DNA of 64,000 nucleotides from Bacillus sp. E(2018) (GCF_005503015.1 NZ_SCOL01000003.1:200174-264173); one strand, 5' to 3'; shown: positions 49,590 through 58,549, counted from the stretch's first letter. A program made the numbers and translations. The notes: generated by a model from the letters alone, not told the origin.

Positions 49590-49621
49590 TGAACATATCC
49601 TCCTTAGTTATAAAAATAAAT

Positions 49622-49678
49622 CGAAAGCGGTTTCGAAAAACTATAAAAATATATACACGATTTACGAAAGCGCTTTCG
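49622..49678 (-). promoter_or_regulatory. Two cre-like/LacI-type palindromes before the GH16 gene
   Basis: CGAAAGCGGTTTCG (49622-49635) and CGAAAGCGCTTTCG (49665-49678, a perfect palindrome). Either CcpA or a dedicated LacI-family repressor could bind; centres are 43 bp apart. Confidence 0.65.
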
Positions 49679-49826
49679 TTATAGCTATTATAGAGATTTT
49701 GAAAATTCATCACAATCTGACTTTAGTAATGTTTTTATATAAAATCATTTTCAAGTTGGTAGAACATGCGAGTTTCGTCTACAATAAGAAAAGCCACTTT
49801 TAGCTAAGAAACGAGTGAATATAATT

Positions 49827-51215
49827 ATGAAAAATACTAAACAAAACAATCCTATCATGAAGATAGGTGAGACAATTCCGCTTCAAATTAAAAGATTAGG
49901 AATCAACGGTGAAGGAATTGGATTTCACCAACGACAAGTAATCTTTGTTCCTGGAGGGATTCCAGGTGAAGAAATGTCGGTTATTATTACGAAAGTTTTT
50001 CCAAACCGAGCAGAAGCAAAGATAAAGAAAGTATTTAAAAAATCTAAAGATAGAGTAACACCACCTTGTCCAATCTATGAGACATGTGGCGGATGTCAGA
50101 TTCAGCATATGTCTTATGCAGCTCAACTAAGAGAAAAACGAGATATCGTTGTGCAAGCTTTTGAGCGATACACAAAAATTCATAGGGATAAATTGAATGT
50201 GAGAGAAACAATTGGAATGAACGAGCCTTGGGCATATCGAAACAAGTCTCAATTTCAAGTTGGAAAGATTGATGATACTGTAATCGCGGGACTTTATAGT
50301 TCTAACTCACATAAATTGATCAACATTGATCACTGTCTCGTTCAACATGAGGATACGAATATTGTCACGAATAAAGTAAAACAGATAATTAGAGATCTGA
50401 ATCTACCTATATATGACGAAAGAAAACAAACGGGCAGCATACGGACTATTGTAGTTCGAACAGCATTCCGTACGGATGAGATTCAGTTAGTCATCGTAAC
50501 GGCAACGAATGAGCTGCCGAAAAAAGAAATTTTTGTAGCAGAGATCAAGAAAAGATTGCCTCAAGTGACTTCCTTTGTTCAAAATGTAAACGAAGAGAAA
50601 ACGTCGCTTGTATTCGGTGAACAGACGGAGGGTATTTTCGGAAAAGATACGATAACCGAACATCTTGGAGATCTTCGTTTTGAGCTATCAGCACGTGCAT
50701 TTTTCCAGTTAAATCCTGAGCAGACTGTAAACTTATATAACGAAGTAAAAAGACAGGCCAATCTGACTGGGAATGAGAAGGTTGTTGATGCTTATTGTGG
50801 TTCGGGTACGATCGGCATGTGGCTCGCGAATGGTGCAGAAGAAGTAAGAGGGATGGACATCATTAAAGAATCCATCATGGATGCAAGAAAAAATGCTGAG
50901 AAACATCAGATTAAGAACGCTTATTATGAGACAGGAAGAGCTGAAAAACTTCTCCCAAAATGGGTAAAAGAAGGCTGGCAACCTGACGTAGTAGTCGTAG
51001 ATCCACCGAGAACGGGGTGTGATCCTATTTTCTTAGAAACGATTATAAAGACAAAACCTAAAAAAATGGTGTACGTATCTTGTAACCCTTCAACATTAGC
51101 GAAAGATGTCCACATGTTAATAAGTAATGGTTTTAAGGTAGAACAGATTACTCCTGTGGATATGTTTCCGCAAACATCACAAGTTGAAGCTGTTTGTACG
51201 TTAGTATTGAAATAG
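49827..51215 (+). CDS. rlmCD: 23S rRNA (uracil-C5)-methyltransferase RlmCD-type
   Basis: Methylates C5 of uracils 747 and/or 1939 of 23S rRNA using SAM. The 462-residue protein has an N-terminal TRAM domain (about 10-70), cluster cysteines [17 protein letters not shown] motif [22 protein letters not shown] and the catalytic Cys in [13 protein letters not shown]. subtilis orthologue is YfjO (RlmCD). Start ATG 49827 is weakly supported (ACGAGTGA upstream); GTG 49815 is the alternative. Confidence 0.9.
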   Translation: MKNTKQNNPIMKIGETIPLQIKRLGINGEGIGFHQRQVIFVPGGIPGEEMSVIITKVFPNRAEAKIKKVFKKSKDRVTPPCPIYETCGGCQIQHMSYAAQLREKRDIVVQAFERYTKIHRDKLNVRETIGMNEPWAYRNKSQFQVGKIDDTVIAGLYSSNSHKLINIDHCLVQHEDTNIVTNKVKQIIRDLNLPIYDERKQTGSIRTIVVRTAFRTDEIQLVIVTATNELPKKEIFVAEIKKRLPQVTSFVQNVNEEKTSLVFGEQTEGIFGKDTITEHLGDLRFELSARAFFQLNPEQTVNLYNEVKRQANLTGNEKVVDAYCGSGTIGMWLANGAEEVRGMDIIKESIMDARKNAEKHQIKNAYYETGRAEKLLPKWVKEGWQPDVVVVDPPRTGCDPIFLETIIKTKPKKMVYVSCNPSTLAKDVHMLISNGFKVEQITPVDMFPQTSQVEAVCTLVLK

Positions 51216-51268
51216 ATCGTGAAAGCAACGATGATGTATGAAAACGAAGATCGGTGGAGCTTCACGAT
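51216..51268 (+). other. Inverted repeat after rlmCD
   Basis: ATCGTGAA (51216-51223) and TTCACGAT (51261-51268) are perfect 8-bp arms around 37 bp, directly after the stop codon; no T run, so it is not a standard terminator. Confidence 0.4.
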
Positions 51269-51317
51269 TGAAATGAAATAATATATTTAAAGCTTTAAAA
51301 ATTCAGAAATATACACA

Positions 51318-51445
51318 CTATCCACATGTTTTTCCACAGAAAATGTGCATAACTAAGAAATTTTGCACAAAGTTGCACACAATAGAACGTATTAAAATGG
51401 TAACCATCAACATTATCAACAACCCTGTTGATAACTTTATCCACA
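51318..51445. other. DnaA-box cluster
   Basis: Four 9-mers match TTWTNCACA exactly: TTTTCCACA (51330), TTATGCACA (minus, 51344-51352), TTTTGCACA (51361), TTATCCACA (51437, full consensus). Four more have one mismatch to TTATCCACA: CTATCCACA (51318), TTATCAACA (51413) and its inverted form at 51426-51434, giving a dense group in an A/T-rich 128-bp stretch between convergent genes. Comparable DnaA-box clusters outside oriC modulate initiation in B. subtilis. Function inferred. Confidence 0.6.
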
Positions 51446-51478
51446 GGGTAGATGGATCATACAGATTTCTATATTAAA

Positions 51479-51508
51479 AAAAGACCTGCTATCCCAGCAG
51501 GTCTTTTT
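51479..51508 (-). terminator. Terminator of yfhD
   Basis: AAAAGACCTGCT and AGCAGGTCTTTT form a perfect 12-bp stem with a 5-nt loop and T run on the minus strand. Confidence 0.88.
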
Positions 51509-51512
51509 GCAC

Positions 51513-51677
51513 TTAGCGACGACTGTTTTTCTGACGTCGGTCAGCGGCTTGTGCACGTGCTTGTGCTTCAAGATCGTTTTGATCTGCCAATTCACTTGAG
51601 TACTCGACATCAAGTCCTTTGGCTTGAGAAGCTTTAGCATTGTTGTGCAATGAGGACTTTCGGTTACGTTTTTCCAC
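51513..51677 (-). CDS. yfhD: YfhD family small protein
   Basis: A 54-residue hydrophilic protein; MEKRNRKSSLHNN, then GLDVEYSSELADQNDLEAQARAQAADRRQ, which is the YfhD family signature. YfhD-type proteins are small, probably spore-related. GTG 51677 has AAGGAGG with 7-nt spacing; an overlapping GTG two bases away leads to a different, non-conserved frame. Place in the yfh block matches B. subtilis. Confidence 0.82.
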   Translation of the reverse strand: MEKRNRKSSLHNNAKASQAKGLDVEYSSELADQNDLEAQARAQAADRRQKNSRR

Positions 51678-51815
51678 ACAAATACCTCCTTAAAGATATC
51701 ACGATGTTTTGAAACGTAAATCAAAAGCATTTGAGGAACTTGTCCTCAACTATAGAATGTGCATTTTTCCGCTAAATATTATAGGAAGAATCATCCTTTT
51801 AGGGAAACCGTTTCT

Positions 51816-51953
51816 TTAGGAATTATCTTCGTTTGTCATCTCTTGCGTTTCAGCTGTTGATTCTGCAGATTTTAATTCCTCTTTATAAAGAATTTCTTGT
51901 GTTTTAGTTAAATCGTCGTTTCTTTCTTTTGCTTGTTGTTTTTTACTCTCCAT
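51816..51953 (-). CDS. YfhE-like small protein
   Basis: A 45-residue charged protein starting MESKKQQAKERNDDLTKTQE, with TQEILYKEELKSAE resembling the YfhE motif TQEVLYGKEFKSAD. The C-terminal half differs. AAGGAGGT precedes the ATG. Its position next to yfhD supports the link; function unknown. Confidence 0.6.
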   Translation of the reverse strand: MESKKQQAKERNDDLTKTQEILYKEELKSAESTAETQEMTNEDNS

Positions 51954-51973
51954 AACGTTACCTCCTTACAAAA

Positions 51974-52008
51974 AATAAACATCACCTCAAATGGAAGTGA
52001 TGTTTATT
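51974..52008 (-). terminator. Terminator of the GNAT gene at 52043
   Basis: AATAAACATCAC (51974-51985) and GTGATGTTTATT (51997-52008) pair perfectly; T run on the minus strand. Confidence 0.85.
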
Positions 52009-52042
52009 AGTATGTGCAGAGTAAGTGTACAAGTTACCTGTA

Positions 52043-52609
52043 TTAAGCTTCCTTTAACTGTTCTTCTACAATTTCCAGAGGCTGTGTTTGTGTACGAAGC
52101 ATGTGCATGAGATAGTTATCTTTTTCAATCTGATAAAGGTTGTAAATATCCTGCCCTTGGTTTAACTGATCATAAACATCTTTTCTTGTTTCGTTAGCTA
52201 ACGTCACATAAGGGATTTTCTCAGCAGCTTTTTGTGAACGAATATTTACTTTGCGAATACGCATAAAGATTGTGTGGATATCTTTCTCATAAAATAATTC
52301 AGAAAAGAAAGCTTCTTTTGCTAAAGAATTGTACCCTTTACCGAAATAAGGCTGACCAATCCAGGTGCCAAGAAAGCCATAGCCATCTTGGACATCGAAT
52401 AAATTAATGGTGCCGATTGGATTATGCCACTCATCCAAAATCGTTCTGGAAATAATGTTTCCTTGGTCTTCTTCCTCGATCGTTTGCTTCGTTAGAAATA
52501 GAAATTCCTCAAATGAAGCAGCTTTTTGACGCACAAAAGGGAAGACGTCTGGGTGCACCATTAAATTGTAAAGAACATGACTCTCTGATAAATCACGCTT
52601 TTTCAACAA
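52043..52609 (-). CDS. GNAT family acetyltransferase with structured leader
   Basis: A 188-residue acetyltransferase of the RimJ/RimL type. It starts MLKKRDLSESHVLYNLMVHPDV; the core has NPIGTINLFDVQDGYGFLGTWIGQPYFGKGYNSLAKEAFF in pieces, where GQPYFGKGYNSLA is the acetyl-CoA loop. The C terminus is helical and acidic. TTG 52609 after AGGAGGG. The ribosome site can be hidden in a CCCTC-TAG-GAGGG hairpin, and a tRNA-like structure precedes it, so translation is likely regulated. Substrate unknown. Confidence 0.78.
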   Translation of the reverse strand: MLKKRDLSESHVLYNLMVHPDVFPFVRQKAASFEEFLFLTKQTIEEEDQGNIISRTILDEWHNPIGTINLFDVQDGYGFLGTWIGQPYFGKGYNSLAKEAFFSELFYEKDIHTIFMRIRKVNIRSQKAAEKIPYVTLANETRKDVYDQLNQGQDIYNLYQIEKDNYLMHMLRTQTQPLEIVEEQLKEA

Positions 52610-52615
52610 TTTAAT

Positions 52616-52726
52616 CCCTCCTAGAGGGCAGAAGTATCCCCCACCCTCGAATTAAGAATAAAAATTAATTCGGGGTGGGAATCGAACCCACTAGGACCAG
52701 TCATAGCTGGTGGCGCACCAATTGCC
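52616..52726 (-). ncRNA. tRNA-like structured leader of the GNAT gene
   Basis: Read on the minus strand: D-arm-like GGCAATTGGTGCGCC (52726-52712), a 5-bp anticodon-like stem ACCAG/CTGGT with a 6-nt loop (52711-52696), a 4-nt variable loop, and a perfect T arm GTGGG-TTCGATT-CCCAC (52691-52675). The 5' acceptor strand is missing, but CCCGAATTAA after the T arm can pair with TTAATTCGAGGG further 3' (52655-52644). Next, CCCTC/GAGGG encloses the ribosome site. Could be a regulatory RNA or a decayed tRNA. Confidence 0.5.
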
Positions 52727-52777
52727 TTCCCTTGCTTCAATATTTAATTTATGAAAATAATGTTGTATTTGATTCTG

Positions 52778-52824
52778 GAGCGACTTTTAAAATGTTCCGG
52801 ATTCGCTTAATCCGCATGTTGCTC
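52778..52824 (-). other. Upstream hairpin domain of the same leader
   Basis: Arms GAGCGAC (52778-52784) and GTTGCTC (52818-52824) pair with one mismatch and enclose a perfect CGGATT/AATCCG hairpin (near 52798-52814). Together with the tRNA-like part it fills the 254-bp gap before the GNAT gene. Confidence 0.45.
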
Positions 52825-52863
52825 TATTTGTATAATAAGACATTTTTTTAAAAAAGAAAATAG

Positions 52864-53994
52864 TTATTTTGTAGATTTTTTGTAAATTATTTCTCCGTCA
52901 ATCATGGTCATGACAGGGGTAGCAGAAAAGTGGAACGGATGCTCAGTCCAGAGGGATAAATCGGCATCTTTTCCTGGCTCGATACTGCCTACTCGTTCAT
53001 CAATTCCAAGGTTCTTAGCGGGAGCAATAGTGATGCCTTCAAGCGCTTTTTTTTCACTCAATCCTTCTCTAACGGCAATTGCCGCGCAAACGTTTAAATA
53101 TTGAATCGGAATATAAGGATGATCGGTTGTGATTGAAACCTCAACATTATTTTCCGATAGTATGCGATACGTTTCCCATGATTTGTTCTTCAGTTCAATC
53201 TTGGACTTACGAGTTAATGTAGGACCAACACTTACTTTTAAGTTTAAATCTTTAAATGAGTCCGCAATGAGATGCCCTTCTGTACAATGTTCAATACGAA
53301 AATCTAAGTTGAATTCTTCAGCAAAACGGATAGCAGATAGGATATCATCTGCACGGTGAGCATGAATGCGAACAGGGATCTCACGGTTTAACGCTGCTGC
53401 GATCGGTGCAACACGCAAATTATCTTGGTAAGCTGAATCTTTTGCTTGATAAAAAGCTTCACGCAGCATTCCCATAATTCCCATTCGAGTGATGGAATCA
53501 TTATGACGGCCACTATGGATTCGTTTTGGATTTTCGCCTAATGCAATTTTGAGTCCAGCGGTTTCCTTAATGATCATTTTTCTAATATCGTGTCCATGCG
53601 TTTTAATAACAGAAGTCGTTCCACCTATAACATTTGCACTCCCAGGCATGATGTGAGCGGTCGTTACTCCAAAACGAACAGCATCCTTAAAGGCGATGTC
53701 TAATGGATGACAGCCATCGATCGCACGAATATGAGGAGTAAGCACCTCGTGAGTCTCATTAGCATCATTTCCAGCCCATCCTGTTCCTTCGTCATACAAA
53801 CCTAGATGAGTATGAACATCAATGAATCCAGGGAGAAGATGCAGATTTTCAGCTTCGATGATCTCCATATCAGCTGAAGCATCTATGTGCGTTTCGACTG
53901 CTATTATTTTGCCGTTTTCAATTAGAACATCGCCTTGCTGAAGTTCGCTGCTCGTTATCGGATATACTTTCGCTTTTTGAATTAATGTTTTCAT
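52864..53994 (-). CDS. Amidohydrolase family protein
   Basis: Metal-dependent hydrolase of 376 residues, related to imidazolonepropionase/dihydroorotase-like amidohydrolases. N-terminal beta sandwich, then PGFIDVHTHLGLYDE (HxH metal ligands), GVTTAHIMPGSANVIGG, RIHAHRADDI (His ligand), FRIEHCTEG (His), and TTDHPYIP with the catalytic Asp. C-terminal SIEPGKDADLSLW closes the beta sandwich. Substrate unknown. AGGTGAC precedes ATG 53994. Confidence 0.85.
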   Translation of the reverse strand: MKTLIQKAKVYPITSSELQQGDVLIENGKIIAVETHIDASADMEIIEAENLHLLPGFIDVHTHLGLYDEGTGWAGNDANETHEVLTPHIRAIDGCHPLDIAFKDAVRFGVTTAHIMPGSANVIGGTTSVIKTHGHDIRKMIIKETAGLKIALGENPKRIHSGRHNDSITRMGIMGMLREAFYQAKDSAYQDNLRVAPIAAALNREIPVRIHAHRADDILSAIRFAEEFNLDFRIEHCTEGHLIADSFKDLNLKVSVGPTLTRKSKIELKNKSWETYRILSENNVEVSITTDHPYIPIQYLNVCAAIAVREGLSEKKALEGITIAPAKNLGIDERVGSIEPGKDADLSLWTEHPFHFSATPVMTMIDGEIIYKKSTK

Positions 53995-54024
53995 AATATG
54001 TCACCTGATCGATTATTTTTATTA

Positions 54025-54918
54025 TCATTGTAACAAATCATGTAAAGCCCCCTTTAAGTGTGGATAGGAGAACGTATAGCCTATGTTTTGCGCTTTTTCT
54101 GGAAGTACCTGCTGTCCCTTAAGAATCAACATGCTCATTTCTCCAAACATTATTTTAAATGCTATAGAAGGAGCTGGAAGCCAATGGGGTCGGTGCATAA
54201 CGTCACCTGTTACTTGACCGAATTCTTTCATCCTAACAGGGTGGGGAGAGGTTACATTTACAGGACCTGAGTATTGTTCATTCTCTATAGCTTCTGTTAT
54301 GAGCTTAGCAACGTCCTCCACATGAACCCAAGAAACCCACTGATCACCTGAACCCACCGTGCCTCCTGCAAAAAAGCGATAGGGAAGGCTTAGTTGGGGA
54401 AGCACCCCTCCATTTTTACCTAGTACTAGCCCGAAACGTGTGAAAACCGTTCTGATACCGAGTGATTCCGCTTCTGATGCTTTCGTTTCCCATGCTCTAA
54501 CGACTTCAGCTAAAAAGTCTGTGCCATGTTTGGCAGACCTTTCTGTGAACACTTCTGTTTCAGAAGTTCCATAATATCCAATTGCAGAAGCGTTCACCCA
54601 AACGGATGGTTTTTGGGGCATCTTCTTAACAAGCTTTAATAATTCTTCTGTTACTTTTAAACGGCTGTTTAAGATTGACTGTTTCTTTTCATCTGTCCAT
54701 CTGCCATTGATGGATTCTCCAGCTAGATTAACTACAGCATCGATCGAAGGCAGATCGGGTTCGTTGTTGGACATCCATTGTACAAAGTGAACGTTTTTTT
54801 TCTGAGATTGCTTATCTTTTCGGGTAAGTATATAGACCTCGTTTCCAAGCGATGTAAGGTGATTCGTCAAATAGCCACCAACGAAGCCAGTGCCTCCAGT
54901 AATTAAAATTCTTTTCAT
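54025..54918 (-). CDS. yfhF: TIGR01777 family NAD-dependent epimerase/SDR (YfhF)
   Basis: A 297-residue Rossmann protein of the TIGR01777 family. GGTGFVGGYL at residues 7-16 binds the dinucleotide; VNLAGESINGRWT is a family hallmark; ASAIGYYGTSE, then FTRFGLVLGKNGGVLPQL and GSGDQWVSWVHVEDVA follow. Reaction unknown. AGAGGTGG precedes ATG. Order yfhF-recX is as in B. subtilis, interrupted by the divergent cstA unit. Confidence 0.9.
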   Translation of the reverse strand: MKRILITGGTGFVGGYLTNHLTSLGNEVYILTRKDKQSQKKNVHFVQWMSNNEPDLPSIDAVVNLAGESINGRWTDEKKQSILNSRLKVTEELLKLVKKMPQKPSVWVNASAIGYYGTSETEVFTERSAKHGTDFLAEVVRAWETKASEAESLGIRTVFTRFGLVLGKNGGVLPQLSLPYRFFAGGTVGSGDQWVSWVHVEDVAKLITEAIENEQYSGPVNVTSPHPVRMKEFGQVTGDVMHRPHWLPAPSIAFKIMFGEMSMLILKGQQVLPEKAQNIGYTFSYPHLKGALHDLLQ

Positions 54919-55021
54919 GATAATCCACCTCTTTCCATTTTATTTATTTAAAAATTAAGAATATTTGTTATAATTCATCTTGTACATATTATTTTACACT
55001 ATTGAGGAGGAAAGAAGGCTT

Positions 55022-57124
55022 ATGGAGCTCCAAAGAAATGTGCAAGCAAAAAAGAAGAATCCCTTTTTGAAAGCGCTGTTATGGATAGGTATTGCTTTAG
55101 CCGGGGGGATCGCCTTATCCATCATCGCGCTCCAAAGAGACGAGAAGATCAATGCAATCTGGTTTGTAGTTGCTTCCTTGTGTACGTATGCCATTGCTTA
55201 TCGCTTTTATGCACGATTTATTGCTACAAAAATCTTCAGCCTTAATAAGAACAATGCAACACCTGCAGAAAGATATGCAGATGGTAAGGATTATGTACCG
55301 ACAAACAAATGGGTTCTTTATGGACACCATTTTGCAGCGATTGCTGGGGCTGGTCCACTTGTAGGTCCAACATTAGCGGCACAGATGGGGTATCTGCCAG
55401 GTACGATCTGGATTATTGTCGGAGCCGTCCTTGCCGGTGCTGTACAAGATTTTGTTATTTTAATTATTTCCATGAGACGTAGAGGTAAATCAATCGGTCA
55501 GATTGCTAAAGAAGAAATAGGACCAGTTGGTGGAATGCTAGCGCTTATCGGTGTTTTTGCTATTATGGTTATTTTAATCGCCGTTCTTGCCCTAGTCGTT
55601 GTTAACGCACTTAAATCAAGCCCATGGGGTACATATACGATTGCCATGACCATTCCAATCGCTCTTTTCATGGGTGTTTATATGCGCTATCTACGCCCCG
55701 GAAGAGTAGGGGAAGCGTCCATTATTGGTTTTGTATTGTTAATTTTTGCTTTAGTCAGCGGTCAATGGGTAGCAGATTCTCCAACTCTTGCACCTCTTTT
55801 TACTTTCGATGGTGAGACTTTAGCTTGGATGTTGATCGTTTATGGCTTTCTTGCTTCCGTTCTTCCTGTCTGGATGCTTCTTGCACCAAGAGATTATTTA
55901 AGTACGTTCTTAAAAGTTGGGGTAATAGGAATGATGGCTCTCGGTATTTTAATCGTAATGCCAGAGATTCAAATGCCCGCTCTTACTAAATTTATTGATG
56001 GAACAGGTCCGGTATTCGCAGGAAACCTCTTTCCGTTCTTGTTCATTACGATTGCTTGTGGAGCCATATCTGGTTTCCATGCTTTAATCTCATCAGGAAC
56101 ATCACCTAAACTAATTGCGAACGAGCAGCATGCTCCTATGATCGGTTACGCAGGAATGTTAACTGAATCATTTGTTGCGATTATGGCGATGGTAGCGGCA
56201 ACGCTGTTAACTCCTGGAATCTATTTTGCGATCAACTCTCCAGGTGCCGCGATCGGAACGGACGTCGCGACCGCAGCAACTACCATTTCTTCTTGGGGAT
56301 ACACTGTATCAGCAGACGAAATCAATGAACTTGCTAAAAATGTGGATGAAGAATCGATTCTCTCACGAACAGGTGGTGCTCCATCACTCGCTGTAGGGAT
56401 TGCACAAATTTTCTCCCAAGTAATAGGGGGACCACAATTAATGGCGTTCTGGTACCACTTCGCCATACTATTTGAAGCGGTATTCATATTAACCACTATT
56501 GACGCAGGTACAAGGGTAGGGAGGTTTATGCTTCAAGATCTTCTTGGACAAATTTATAAACCTTTACGAAAAACAGACTCTATGCCAGCTGTATACTTCA
56601 CAAGTGCGTTAGTCGTTGCAGGCTGGGGTTATTTCTTAGTTGTTGGTGTAACAGATCCGTTAGGCGGTATCAATACGCTATGGCCATTGTTTGGTATCGT
56701 TAACCAGATGTTAGCGGCTATCGCCCTTATCGTGGCAACCACTGTTATTTTGAAGATGGGTAAGAAAAAGTATGTATGGGTGACGTTAGTTCCTCTTGCT
56801 TGGCTGATGATCGTAACGTTCTATGCGGCTTGGCAAAAGATTTTCTCTGATATTCCGAAAATCGGTTTCTTGAAACAAGCTGAGGTCATGAAAGCAGCTA
56901 TTGCGAGCGGCAACTTGCCGGCAACTGTACCTTCCATGGAAGCTGCTAAACAGCTGGTCTTCAACAATACGCTAAACGCTTATTTAACCGCGATCTTTAT
57001 GTTGCTTATTCTAGGTGTACTGATTGATGCAATGCGCATCTGGTACAAAGCGGTCAAGAGTGAGAAGCCTTTAGAAACAGCAGAAGAGCCATTTGTGCAA
57101 ACAAAGCTTGGTGATGTATCGTGA
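55022..57124 (+). CDS. cstA: Carbon starvation protein CstA family transporter
   Basis: A 700-residue membrane protein with about 16-18 segments. CstA proteins import peptides or pyruvate during carbon starvation. Motifs: FYARFIATKIFSLN, HHFAAIAGAGPLVGPTLAAQMGYLPG, ISGFHALISSGTSPK and LTTIDAGTRVGRFMLQD. ATG 55022 has AGGAGGAAAGAAGG upstream; an earlier in-frame ATG (54980) lies in the promoter region. Its stop overlaps the YbdD gene. Confidence 0.92.
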   Translation: MELQRNVQAKKKNPFLKALLWIGIALAGGIALSIIALQRDEKINAIWFVVASLCTYAIAYRFYARFIATKIFSLNKNNATPAERYADGKDYVPTNKWVLYGHHFAAIAGAGPLVGPTLAAQMGYLPGTIWIIVGAVLAGAVQDFVILIISMRRRGKSIGQIAKEEIGPVGGMLALIGVFAIMVILIAVLALVVVNALKSSPWGTYTIAMTIPIALFMGVYMRYLRPGRVGEASIIGFVLLIFALVSGQWVADSPTLAPLFTFDGETLAWMLIVYGFLASVLPVWMLLAPRDYLSTFLKVGVIGMMALGILIVMPEIQMPALTKFIDGTGPVFAGNLFPFLFITIACGAISGFHALISSGTSPKLIANEQHAPMIGYAGMLTESFVAIMAMVAATLLTPGIYFAINSPGAAIGTDVATAATTISSWGYTVSADEINELAKNVDEESILSRTGGAPSLAVGIAQIFSQVIGGPQLMAFWYHFAILFEAVFILTTIDAGTRVGRFMLQDLLGQIYKPLRKTDSMPAVYFTSALVVAGWGYFLVVGVTDPLGGINTLWPLFGIVNQMLAAIALIVATTVILKMGKKKYVWVTLVPLAWLMIVTFYAAWQKIFSDIPKIGFLKQAEVMKAAIASGNLPATVPSMEAAKQLVFNNTLNAYLTAIFMLLILGVLIDAMRIWYKAVKSEKPLETAEEPFVQTKLGDVS

Positions 57125-57327
57125 CGTTTCAAGCTGCTTGGAATTGGGTGAAGAACATCTTTCAGATCCTTTTATATATCGGAAAGGGAATCTCAAATCT
57201 GCCTGATTATCAAGCTTATGTGAAGCATCTAAAAGAAAATCATCCTGATCGCACACCGCCAACTGAAAAAGAGTTCTTTGCAGAGTTGCTCGAAAATAAA
57301 TATGGCGCAAATGCAAAACGCTGTTGA
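57121..57327 (+). CDS. YbdD/YjiX family protein
   Basis: A 68-residue cytoplasmic protein, the usual partner of CstA transporters; needed with CstA/BtsT for pyruvate uptake in E. coli. Pattern: GIPDYQAYVKHLKENHPD-like motif (here LPDYQAYVKHLKENHPDRTP) and PTEKEFFAELLENKYG. GTG 57121 overlaps the cstA stop (GTGA), so translation is coupled. Terminator at 57368. Confidence 0.88.
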   Translation: MTFQAAWNWVKNIFQILLYIGKGISNLPDYQAYVKHLKENHPDRTPPTEKEFFAELLENKYGANAKRC

Positions 57328-57367
57328 TAAGATTTTCATAAGTGCAGGTTGCACTTTCACCAAAAAT

Positions 57368-57400
57368 GCATTCTTCCTAAAACGGGGAGGGTGCTTTTTT
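57368..57400 (+). terminator. Terminator of cstA-ybdD
   Basis: GCATTCTTCC (57368-57377) pairs fully, with G-U pairs, to GGGAGGGTGC (57385-57394), followed by T6. A small GTGCA hairpin precedes it. Confidence 0.8.
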
Positions 57401-57733
57401 ATTTGATAAGTAGTTGAGCCTAGGGTGGTGGAATCTGCTTTTTACGGTACGTGTTCTTTTATTTATTACGCGTTCGCCGGTAAAGAGAGGTTAATCACCT
57501 GTAATGTACGGATTTCCACCTGAGAATGCTGCTTAAGCACCTGTAACTGGACTTTCTACACTTGAAAATCAACTCTTACCACCTATGCTGCTTAAATCCT
57601 CTGCTTCATCCAACGATAAAGTGTTTGTTTCGTTAACATTCTCTTATAGTTACAAATCAATGATTCGCAGACTGTTCAAACAGCACGAAATCCATAAGAT
57701 ATGGTACACTATTTGGTGAAAGAAGGTGGGTAG
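57401..57733. other. Gene-free stretch before recX
   Basis: No gene or known element. CACCTGTAA occurs twice, and CACCT followed within 4 bp by ATGCTGCTTAA occurs twice (near 57520 and 57582), with a GTTGA/TCAAC pair around part of it; possibly a decayed repeat. An extended -10 (TGGTACACT) near 57705 probably serves recX. Confidence 0.4.
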
Positions 57734-58549
57734 ATGGCTGTTATAACAAGGATTTCTGCTCAGCAAAAAAACGACGAACGATTTAATATTTTTATCCAAA
57801 AAGGGACAAAAGAAGAATTTGCATTTAGCGTAGACGCAGATGTTTTAATAAAGTTTTCACTTCAAAAAGGTATGGAGATCGATGAAGAAGAATGGGAATC
57901 CATCATCGAAGAAGATCAATATCGAAAAGCATTTAATAAAGCTCTTCACTATTTATCTTTTCGAATGCGAACGGCTCATGAGATCGAGGTATATCTAGAA
58001 AAGAAGGAAGTTCCTGAATCCACGATCAAACGAGTTCTGCAAAAACTTTCAGAGTATGATTTTGTGAATGATCAAACCTTTGCAAAATCCCTTGTAAGAA
58101 GTCGTATGAACACATCATTTAAAGGACCAGGAATGATACGGCAGGAGCTGAAGAAAAAAGGAATCAGTGATCGTAACACGGAAGAGGCTCTCGATCAGTT
58201 CAGTTATGAGGAGCAACTAGAAGCGAGTATTACATTTATTCAAAAACAATTTTCAAGCGGAAAGAAACGTTCTGAGAAAGAACAGAAGCAGAGGATCGCT
58301 CAGCAGCTTCAGCAAAAAGGCTATTCGTGGGAAGTGATTGAAATGGCATTTCAAGAAGCAAAGATCAGTCAATCTGCCGAAGATGAAAAAGAAGCCTTGC
58401 TGGCATATGCTCGCAAAGCTCACCTTAAATACAAAAAGTACAGTGGCTTTGAATACGAGTCGCGCATGAAGAAATTTCTTTACAGCAAAGGCTTCGATTC
58501 TGGAGTAATTTCAGAACTTCTAAACGGGGAAGAACTTAACGATCTATAA
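57734..58549 (+). CDS. recX: Regulatory protein RecX
   Basis: Cytoplasmic modulator of RecA filaments. The 271-residue helical protein has the RecX pattern: ALHYLSFRMRTAHEIEVYLEKKE, LSEYDFVNDQTFAKSLVRSRM, GPGMIRQELKKKGIS, and a second and third three-helix repeat (QKGYSWEVIEMAF; FLYSKGFDSGVISELL). The long form of Bacillus (about 264). GAAGGTGGG precedes ATG. Its last 14 bp overlap the convergent SDR gene. Confidence 0.9.
   Translation: MAVITRISAQQKNDERFNIFIQKGTKEEFAFSVDADVLIKFSLQKGMEIDEEEWESIIEEDQYRKAFNKALHYLSFRMRTAHEIEVYLEKKEVPESTIKRVLQKLSEYDFVNDQTFAKSLVRSRMNTSFKGPGMIRQELKKKGISDRNTEEALDQFSYEEQLEASITFIQKQFSSGKKRSEKEQKQRIAQQLQQKGYSWEVIEMAFQEAKISQSAEDEKEALLAYARKAHLKYKKYSGFEYESRMKKFLYSKGFDSGVISELLNGEELNDL

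Noticed and set aside
51437..51730. 97-codon minus-strand frame
   Set aside because: It overlaps yfhD in another phase. The yfhD frame has the family signature and the correct ribosome-site spacing.
52675..52726. Ordinary complete tRNA gene
   Set aside because: The 5' acceptor strand is missing, the anticodon loop has 6 nt and the D stem is 3 bp, so it cannot be a standard functional tRNA as it stands.
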